Positions 1 through 5,505 of a stretch of 18,151 nt of DNA are shown here, piece after piece (positions within the stretch are counted from its first letter, which is position 1; every line of letters starts with the position of its first letter). The translations under genes and the position numbers were made by a program. Source of the DNA: Pseudomonadota bacterium (GTDB taxonomy: Bacteria > Pseudomonadota > Alphaproteobacteria > Sphingomonadales > Sphingomonadaceae). The DNA lies in NCBI GenBank assembly GCA_023426225.1, contig JAFABD010000071.1, forward strand, positions 1 through 18,151, written 5' to 3'. The notes under the pieces were generated by a model, which worked only from the letters and a program-made list of their open reading frames with translations, was not told the origin of the DNA and searched no databases.

Positions 1-49
1 GTCATGCCGCCCGATATAGGGGCGGCACGGCCAAGGCCCAATGGAAATT

Positions 50-280
50 TTAGAGGCTGGCGCCCGAGGAGATGTCCGGCTTGTTCACGATGTCGGCATT
101 GTCCGCCACGCTGCCGATCAGCACGAAGCGGCGGTCGCAATAGCCGCAGTCGACATAGCCATGCTCGTCGATCTGGAGATAGACGCGCGGATGGCCGAGC
201 TGGGGCGGCAATCCTTCCCCCGTGCCGTCGCATGCGACACGGGCGGTTTCGGTGCGGATCACTTCGGGCGGCGCAATCAT
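50..280 (-). CDS. zf-CHCC zinc-finger domain protein
   Basis: A 76-residue protein of the zf-CHCC type, related to the NDUFS6 subunit of respiratory complex I. Such small proteins are common in alphaproteobacteria; the role of the free-standing form is not firmly settled. The sequence shows the expected ligand set: Cys17 in VACDG, His30 in LGHPRVYL, and Cys45 and Cys48 in CGYC, which together should bind one zinc. No signal peptide or membrane segment is visible, so it is probably cytosolic. The start ATG (278-280, reverse) gives the usual family length; the open frame continues upstream only as an antisense shadow of the ABC gene. It diverges from the ABC ATPase gene across about 66 bases. 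Family recognition is confident; any functional link to complex I is inference. Confidence 0.9.
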   Translation of the reverse strand: MIAPPEVIRTETARVACDGTGEGLPPQLGHPRVYLQIDEHGYVDCGYCDRRFVLIGSVADNADIVNKPDISSGASL

Positions 281-346
281 GCGATGCGCCCTAGCAAAGC
301 GCGCGGGGGCTCGCAATCGCGGGCGCACCGCCTTATTGGCCGGGAC

Positions 347-1261
347 ATGACCCAGGCTGCCATCGCGATCCAGCAACTCTGCAAGACCTATCAGGGCGGC
401 AAGCGCGCGCTCGACGACGTCAGCTTCGACGTGCCGCGCGGTTCGATCTTCGGGCTGCTCGGGCCGAACGGCGCCGGAAAATCGACGCTGATCAACATCC
501 TGGCCGGGCTGGTCAACAAAAGCGCGGGCAGCGTCTCGATCTGGGGCTTCGACATCGACGCGCATCCGCGCAACGCCAAGGCGTCGATCGGCATCGTCAA
601 TCAGGAGATCGTGTTCGATCCCTTCTTCACCCCGCGCGAGACGCTGGCGATCCAGGCGGGGCTCTACGGCGTCGACCGCCGCCGATTCGATCCGATGGCG
701 CTGCTCCGCGCGGTGCATCTCGAGGACAAGGCGGACGCCTATTCGCGCACGCTGTCGGGCGGCATGAAGCGGCGGCTGATGGTGGCCAAGGCGATGGTCC
801 ATTCGCCGCCGATCATCGTCCTCGACGAACCGACCGCGGGCGTCGACGTCGAACTGCGGCAACAGCTCTGGGCCTATGTGAAGCAGCTCAACGCCCAGGG
901 CGTCACGGTGGTGCTCACGACGCACTATCTCGAAGAGGCCGAGGCGCTGTGCGACCGCATCGCGATCATCAACCACGGCCGGCTCATCGCCAACAAGCCG
1001 ACGCGCGAGCTGCTCGCGATGGCGCAGGAAAAGGCGGTGGCGATCACCGTCGACCGCGACATCGACCACATGCCCCCCCATGCCTCCTTCCAGAAGGTCG
1101 AGGCCAAGGGGCGCACGCTCGTCATCACCTATCGCAAGGATCAGGCGAATGCGGGCGAGGTGCTCGGCGCGGTCCAGGGCGCGGGCTTCGGCATCGTCGA
1201 CGTCTCGACGCGCGAGGCGGATCTGGAGGACGTGTTCCTCAACCTGACGCGGGCGGCGTAG
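347..1261 (+). CDS. ABC transporter ATP-binding protein (ABC-2 exporter type)
   Basis: A 304-residue ABC ATPase that would power an ABC-2-type exporter on the cytoplasmic face of the inner membrane. Visible motifs are Walker A GPNGAGKST (39-47), Q-loop Gln86, signature LSGGMKRR (136-143), Walker B IIVLDEPTAG (156-165) and H-loop His193 in TTHYLEEAE. All catalytic residues are present. A roughly 90-residue C-terminal extension ending in ADLEDVFLNLT is typical of drug, lipid or polysaccharide exporter ATPases of the CcmA/YadG kind. The chosen ATG matches the family N-terminus (an AI-I-L-KTY strand begins soon after); longer in-frame starts would run into the antisense zinc-finger gene. No permease gene is seen on either side; the next gene, 16 bases downstream, encodes a small Cys-rich protein. 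The substrate cannot be inferred. Confidence 0.9.
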   Translation: MTQAAIAIQQLCKTYQGGKRALDDVSFDVPRGSIFGLLGPNGAGKSTLINILAGLVNKSAGSVSIWGFDIDAHPRNAKASIGIVNQEIVFDPFFTPRETLAIQAGLYGVDRRRFDPMALLRAVHLEDKADAYSRTLSGGMKRRLMVAKAMVHSPPIIVLDEPTAGVDVELRQQLWAYVKQLNAQGVTVVLTTHYLEEAEALCDRIAIINHGRLIANKPTRELLAMAQEKAVAITVDRDIDHMPPHASFQKVEAKGRTLVITYRKDQANAGEVLGAVQGAGFGIVDVSTREADLEDVFLNLTRAA

Positions 1262-1277
1262 GAAGGAAGCGGTGTCG

Positions 1278-1541
1278 ATGCAGCGCTGCCCGATCTGCGG
1301 CAGCACCGTCCCCGCCAATCCCCGTTATCCGCGCTGTCTTTGTGCTGACTGTGCATCGCGGGCGACGGCCCCCGATGGACGTCCGCTCCGCTTCCATAAC
1401 ATCGCCGCAAGCGGCGGTTTCCAGGCCTTCTATGCCGATACCGACGCGCCCTATCCCGGCCATGACTGCCGGGTGGACGGCATCGCGTGCCGCGCTGACG
1501 AGGCCCGCTTCGGCGGAATCGTGATCGAACGCGCGGACTGA
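1278..1541 (+). CDS. Small Cys/His-rich conserved hypothetical protein (zinc-ribbon-like)
   Basis: An 87-residue protein with no assigned function. The N-terminus carries a CPIC pair (Cys4, Cys7) and a second cluster CLCADC (Cys20, Cys22, Cys25), which looks like a zinc ribbon. The C-terminal half has a second His/Cys set, His62-x-Cys64 and Cys71, leading into the tail ADEARFGGIVI. I recall this general pattern from widespread bacterial hypothetical proteins, but I cannot name a family. ATG at 1278 is preferred because GGAAGGAAG (1261-1269) sits at good distance upstream; a GTG at 1272 would be too close to it. The gene follows the ABC ATPase by 16 bases and is probably co-transcribed and translationally linked with it. 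No signal peptide or membrane segment is visible. Confidence 0.8.
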   Translation: MQRCPICGSTVPANPRYPRCLCADCASRATAPDGRPLRFHNIAASGGFQAFYADTDAPYPGHDCRVDGIACRADEARFGGIVIERAD

Positions 1542-1542
1542 G

Positions 1543-1564
1543 CTTGCCGCCCCCACGGGGCAAG
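1543..1564. terminator. Possible hairpin between convergent genes
   Basis: CTTGCC (1543-1548) and GGCAAG (1559-1564) form a short inverted repeat with a C-rich, G-rich interior that may extend the stem if one base bulges. It lies in the 44-base gap between the stop of the Cys-rich protein gene and the stop of the oppositely oriented esterase gene, where a two-way terminator would be useful. There is no T-tract on either side, so intrinsic termination is uncertain. Confidence 0.3.
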
Positions 1565-1585
1565 GGCGCACCGCCTCGCGGCTGC

Positions 1586-2482
1586 TCACCGCCGATGCGC
1601 GGCGAAAAACGCCCACATCGCCTCGTTGTCCGCCACCCAGACATGGCCGGCGCCGCGCGTCACCCGCCCGGCCACCTCGGCTCCGCCCGAGCAGCGGGTG
1701 AAGCGTTCCTCCTTCACATCCGCCGCCACGTCGCGCTCGACCGGTCCCGTCCGACATCCGTTGAGGTCGGCCCAGCGGCCCAGCGCCGTGTGCATCGTGT
1801 ACTGCCAGTATCCGGCGCCGCCGCCCCGGATCGGGTTGGTCGTGTCGGCATCGCCGGCGAAGGCGAGGACGGGCATCGGCCGCGCGGGGGCACAGGTTGC
1901 GGGATCGGGGACGCGCGGCTGGTCCTTGCGCGGATTGCCCGCGCGCAGGCCGACCACCGGCGCGATCGCGGCAAAGCGGTCCGCCGCGACGCAGCCGAGC
2001 CACGACGTCATCCGCCCGCCGCCCGAATAGCCGGTGGCATAGACGCGGCTGCGGTCGATACAGCCCCGGGCCGCCAGCCGGTCGATCGCCGCCGTCACGA
2101 ACGCGACGTCGTCGGCATCGTCCGGACCGGGCACCTTGCCCGTCACCGTCGGCACGCCGGGGATGTTCCACACAAAGCCGCCTTGCGCCGCGATGCCGCC
2201 GTCGGGCGCGGCGAGCAGGAAGCCGTGGCGATCGGCCGTCGCCGTCAGCTTCGATTGCGCCAGGATCGCGCGGCCGTCGCCGGTGCTGCCGTGGAACACG
2301 AACACCAGCGGGCGCGGGGCGGTGCCTCGTGCGGCGGGCACATGCACCAGCATTGACCGTCCCGTGCCCGCGATCGCCACCGTCGCCGTCGTGCCGGGCG
2401 TGCCCAGCCGGCACCCCGCCGCCTGCGCCGTCCCGCCCGCGCCGATCAGCGTCGCCATGCCCATCAGCCAGTGCCACCGCAT
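1586..2482 (-). CDS. Secreted CE1/PHB-depolymerase-like esterase (LpqC type)
   Basis: A 298-residue alpha/beta-hydrolase of the carbohydrate esterase 1 / polyhydroxybutyrate depolymerase group, which includes secreted feruloyl and acetyl-xylan esterases and LpqC-like proteins. A signal peptide is evident: Arg3, hydrophobic core, and probable cleavage near AQA (19-21), so the enzyme is likely periplasmic or secreted. Oxyanion-side motif VFVFHGSTGDG is at 60-70. The nucleophile is probably Ser153 in GYSGGG, with Asp211 in GDAD and His280 in GAGHVWV completing the triad. Cysteines at 24, 141, 164, 197, 243 and 264 could form disulfides, consistent with export. The ATG has GAGAGGAGA upstream on the minus strand. 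It diverges from nadB across 92 bases and converges on the Cys-rich protein gene. The natural substrate cannot be read from sequence. Confidence 0.87.
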   Translation of the reverse strand: MRWHWLMGMATLIGAGGTAQAAGCRLGTPGTTATVAIAGTGRSMLVHVPAARGTAPRPLVFVFHGSTGDGRAILAQSKLTATADRHGFLLAAPDGGIAAQGGFVWNIPGVPTVTGKVPGPDDADDVAFVTAAIDRLAARGCIDRSRVYATGYSGGGRMTSWLGCVAADRFAAIAPVVGLRAGNPRKDQPRVPDPATCAPARPMPVLAFAGDADTTNPIRGGGAGYWQYTMHTALGRWADLNGCRTGPVERDVAADVKEERFTRCSGGAEVAGRVTRGAGHVWVADNEAMWAFFAAHRR

Positions 2483-2562
2483 CCGCTTTCTCCTCTCGCG
2501 CCCGGTTATGGCCGAAGGCCGGGGATTGCGAAACGGGCGGCATGCGCGCTTTAAGCGCGGCG

Positions 2563-2568
2563 AAGGAG
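2563..2568 (+). promoter_or_regulatory. Ribosome binding site fixing the TTG start of nadB
   Basis: AAGGAG lies 6 bases before TTG at 2575. No good site precedes the in-frame ATG at 2542, which would add 11 residues (MRALSAAKEQH) not expected for the family. The TTG start places the FAD-binding segment at its usual distance from the N-terminus. Confidence 0.7.
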
Positions 2569-2574
2569 CAGCAT

Positions 2575-4164
2575 TTGTCCGACACTGATCATCGCAGCGA
2601 CGTCCTCGTCATCGGTTCGGGCGCCGCCGGGCTCACCGCCGCGCTCAACCTCGCCGCGCGTTTTCGCGTAACGGTGCTCGCCAAGGGCGGCTTTGCCGAG
2701 GGCTCGACCGCCTGGGCACAGGGCGGCATCGCCGCGGTGCTCGAGGAAGGCGACACCTTCGAAAGCCATATCGAGGACACGATGATCGCGGGCGTCGGCC
2801 TCAACGACCGCGCGACGGTCGAGATGGTCGTCGAAAACGCGCCCGCCGCGATCGAGCGGCTCGTCCGGCTCGGCGTGCCGTTCAACACCGAGGGCAAGGC
2901 GCTCCACCTGACGCGCGAGGGCGGGCACAGTCACCGCCGCATCGTCCATGTCGACGACGCGACCGGGCTTGCGGTCCAGACCGCGCTGCTCCGCGCGGCC
3001 CAGGCGCATCCGAACATCACGCTGGTCCCCGACATGGTGGTGATCGACCTCGCCACCAGCCGCCACGAACGCCGCTATTCGGGCGCGGGCAATGTCTGGG
3101 GCGTCTATGCCTTCAACCGCCGCACCAACCGCGTCGAGCTGTTCACCGCGCGCGCGACCGTGCTGGCGACGGGCGGGGCGGGGCGCACCTATCTCTTCTC
3201 CACCGCGCCGCGCGGCGCGACGGGCGACGGCATCGCGATGGCGTGGCGCGCGGGCGCCCGCGTCTCGAATATGGAGTTCATGCAGTTCCACCCGACCTGC
3301 CTCTACGATCTCGAGGTCAAGAACTTCCTGATTACCGAGGCGGTCCGCGGCGAGGGCGGGCATCTGCGCATCCCGGGCAGCGGCCACCGCTTCATGCCCG
3401 ATTTCGACCCGCGCGCCGAACTGGCCCCGCGCGACATCGTGGCGCGCGCGATCGACCACGAGATCAAGCGGCTGGGGCTCGATTATGTCCATCTCGACAT
3501 CAGCCACATGGGCGCCGATTTCGTCCGCCAGCATTTCCCGACGATCCACGCGCGGCTGCTCGATCTCGACATCGACATGACGAAGGAACCGATCCCCGTC
3601 GTCCCCGCCCAGCATTATACCTGCGGCGGCGTGGTGATCGACCGCGACGGCCGCACCGACCTGCCGCACCTCTATGCCGCGGGCGAGGTCAGCCAGTCGG
3701 GGCTCCACGGCGCCAATCGCCTCGCCTCGAACTCGCTGCTCGAATGTTTCGTGTTCGGCGAGGCGGCGGCGAACCACATCGCGGCCAACTGGGGCGATCT
3801 CGCGCCGCCGCCGGCGATCCGCCCGTGGGACGAAAGCCGCGTCGCCGATTCGGACGAGGAAGTCGTCATCAAGCAGAACTGGACCGAGATCCGCCGCTTC
3901 ATGTGGAACTATGTCGGCATCGTCCGCACCACCAAGCGGCTCGAGCGCGCCGCGCACCGCATCAAGATGCTGCGCGAGGAAGTGAACGACTATTACGGCC
4001 ATTTCCGCGTCACGCCCGACCTGATCGAGCTGCGCAACCTGCTCGAAAGCGCCGACCTGATCGTCCGCTCGGCGCTGCACCGCAAGGAAAGCCGCGGGCT
4101 CCACTACACGCTCGACTATCCCGAAACGCACGGCGTCGCCGCCGACACGGTGCTGGTGCCGTGA
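2575..4164 (+). CDS. nadB: L-aspartate oxidase
   Basis: This flavoenzyme oxidises L-aspartate to iminoaspartate, the first step of de novo NAD synthesis; NadA then makes quinolinate. The 529-residue product has normal family length. The FAD-binding Rossmann motif DVLVIGSGAAGLTAA lies at 9-23. The family's substrate and catalytic residues are recognisable: Glu115 in REGGHSHRR, His239 in FHPT, Arg286 in PRDIVAR and His347 in AQHYTCGG. The GANRLASNSLLE segment (379-390) is the second FAD-contact region. The helical C-terminal domain (about 430-515) is complete and ends in the usual SRGLHYTLDYP stretch. Translation most likely starts at a TTG. NadA and NadC are not in this window, so the pathway genes are not clustered here. 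The serine hydrolase gene follows after more than 120 bases and may have its own promoter. Confidence 0.97.
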   Translation: MSDTDHRSDVLVIGSGAAGLTAALNLAARFRVTVLAKGGFAEGSTAWAQGGIAAVLEEGDTFESHIEDTMIAGVGLNDRATVEMVVENAPAAIERLVRLGVPFNTEGKALHLTREGGHSHRRIVHVDDATGLAVQTALLRAAQAHPNITLVPDMVVIDLATSRHERRYSGAGNVWGVYAFNRRTNRVELFTARATVLATGGAGRTYLFSTAPRGATGDGIAMAWRAGARVSNMEFMQFHPTCLYDLEVKNFLITEAVRGEGGHLRIPGSGHRFMPDFDPRAELAPRDIVARAIDHEIKRLGLDYVHLDISHMGADFVRQHFPTIHARLLDLDIDMTKEPIPVVPAQHYTCGGVVIDRDGRTDLPHLYAAGEVSQSGLHGANRLASNSLLECFVFGEAAANHIAANWGDLAPPPAIRPWDESRVADSDEEVVIKQNWTEIRRFMWNYVGIVRTTKRLERAAHRIKMLREEVNDYYGHFRVTPDLIELRNLLESADLIVRSALHRKESRGLHYTLDYPETHGVAADTVLVP

Positions 4165-4206
4165 CCGTGCGCGGCGCGATCCTTGTCCGGGGCGCGGGCG
4201 TTGCGC

Positions 4207-4243
4207 CGTTCGTCGCATTTGCGGGGTCGTTCGTCGCATTTGC
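4207..4243 (+). repeat. Two-copy 16-bp direct repeat, 21-bp period
   Basis: CGTTCGTCGCATTTGC occurs exactly at 4207-4222 and again at 4228-4243, separated by GGGGT. The 21-bp period equals two turns of B-DNA, so two protein monomers or dimers would sit on the same face. It lies between the nadB stop and the start of the serine hydrolase gene, about 50-85 bases before the latter, a reasonable place for an operator. I do not recognise a cognate regulator. A chance or slippage duplication is also possible. Confidence 0.6.
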
Positions 4244-4291
4244 CGCGTCGCGGGTTTGTTCCGCCGTGCCCTGCGGCCCATGCTTCAGGGC

Positions 4292-5425
4292 ATGGGCAAA
4301 AGGCCGGGTGCAGTGAATAAAGTCGTGGGTTTCTCGCCGATTGAGCGCGCGTTGACCGTCGCGGGGCTCGGGCCCGCGCTTCTGCTCGGATGTGCGGTGC
4401 ACGAGGATGCGCGACTCGCCGCCTATCTGCCCGCCCCCACCTATGCCGCGCTGCTCCCGCTCCCCGCCTTCGCCGCGGCGCGTCCCGCTCCGCCCGCCCC
4501 GGCGGGCCTCGTCACCGGGCTCGATGCCGCGACGCGCGGTTTCGACGGCGTGTTCGGCGTCGCGGTGGTCAGCATCGACGACGGCTGGGTCGCCACCGCC
4601 GCGAGCGCACAGCGCCGCCTGCCGCAACAGAGCGTCAGCAAGCTGTGGGTCGCGCTCACCGTGCTCGACGCGGTCGATCGCGGCGAGCTGCGGCTCGACG
4701 ATCCGCTCACCATCACCCGCGCCGATTTCACGCTGTTCCATCAGCCGGTGGCGGCGCTCGTCCGCGACGATCGCGGCTATACCAGCACCGTGGGCGAGAT
4801 CATGCGCCGCGCGCTGACGATGAGCGACAATACCTGCAACGACAAGCTGCTGCGCCTCGTCGGCGGCCCCGATGCGGTCCGCGCCTTCATCGCGCGCAAG
4901 CAGCTCGGCGCGATCCGCTTCGGCCCGGGCGAAAAGCTGCTCCAGGCCGGCACCGCCGGGCTGGTGTGGAAACCCGAATATTCGATGGGCAACGCCTTTG
5001 CCGTCGCCCGTGCCCGCCTCGCGCCCGAGGTGCGGCGCGCCGCGCTCGACGCCTATGTCAAGGATCCGCCCGACGGCGCGGCGCCGGTCGCGATCGCCCA
5101 GGCGCTCGCCCGGCTCAAGCGCGGCGAGCTGCTCTCGGCGGGGTCGACCGCCTGGCTGATCGCGACGATGCAGAGCTCGCACACCGGGCGCCAGCGGCTG
5201 CGCGGCGCGGTGCCGCCGGGCTGGTTCTTCGGGCACAAGACCGGCACCGGGCAGGATCTCGGCGCGCGCACCGCGGGCTATAACGACGTCGGCGTGCTCA
5301 CCGCGCCCGACGGCCGCTCCTATGCCGTGGTGGTGATGATCGGCGACACCCGCCGCCCGATCCCCGAGCGTCAGGCGCTGATGCAGCGCGTCGTCGGCGC
5401 GGTCGTCGCCAACCATTCGTCCTGA
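4292..5425 (+). CDS. Class A beta-lactamase-like serine hydrolase, putative lipoprotein
   Basis: A 377-residue protein (from ATG 4292) with the penicillin-recognising serine hydrolase fold. SVSK (114-117) supplies the nucleophile Ser114 and Lys117, SDN is at 178-180 and HKTGTG at 315-320. Counting 36 residues from Ser178, the spacing of class A enzymes, lands on Glu214 in EKLLQ, which resembles the omega-loop ExxLN with Asn replaced by Gln. About 34 extra residues lie between SDN and KTG compared with standard class A enzymes. A signal with lipobox LLGC places a lipidated Cys at 34, followed by an Ala/Pro-rich tether (about 35-72), so it should be anchored on the periplasmic side. GTG starts at 4313 and 4325 are alternatives; none has a strong ribosome binding site. 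It could be a beta-lactamase or a peptidoglycan-related hydrolase; activity is not provable here. Confidence 0.82.
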   Translation: MGKRPGAVNKVVGFSPIERALTVAGLGPALLLGCAVHEDARLAAYLPAPTYAALLPLPAFAAARPAPPAPAGLVTGLDAATRGFDGVFGVAVVSIDDGWVATAASAQRRLPQQSVSKLWVALTVLDAVDRGELRLDDPLTITRADFTLFHQPVAALVRDDRGYTSTVGEIMRRALTMSDNTCNDKLLRLVGGPDAVRAFIARKQLGAIRFGPGEKLLQAGTAGLVWKPEYSMGNAFAVARARLAPEVRRAALDAYVKDPPDGAAPVAIAQALARLKRGELLSAGSTAWLIATMQSSHTGRQRLRGAVPPGWFFGHKTGTGQDLGARTAGYNDVGVLTAPDGRSYAVVVMIGDTRRPIPERQALMQRVVGAVVANHSS

Positions 5426-5505
5426 CGCGCTGATCGCCGCCGCCCTGCGCGCGGGGGCGACAAGCCCTCTCGCCCGCCGCGCATCGCGCTGCTAAGCCCG
5501 GCGCG

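Noticed and set aside
1..26. ATG on the minus strand at 5-3 with an upstream hairpin, as a gene cut by the left edge
   Set aside because: Only five coding bases are visible. The GCCGCCC...GGGCGGC inverted repeat (6-26) has no U-run and no clear promoter, so neither a gene nor a terminator can be supported.
2551..4281. Long antisense frames across nadB, polA, purH and other genes
   Set aside because: These are codon-bias shadows of GC-rich genes. Their translations are Arg/Asp/His-rich, without recognisable domains.
4161..4316. Small frame with GTG overlapping the nadB stop (about 51 codons)
   Set aside because: The GTGA overlap looks attractive, but there is no ribosome binding site, and the repeated VAF-type residues come from the 21-bp DNA repeat. 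It overlaps the serine hydrolase start.
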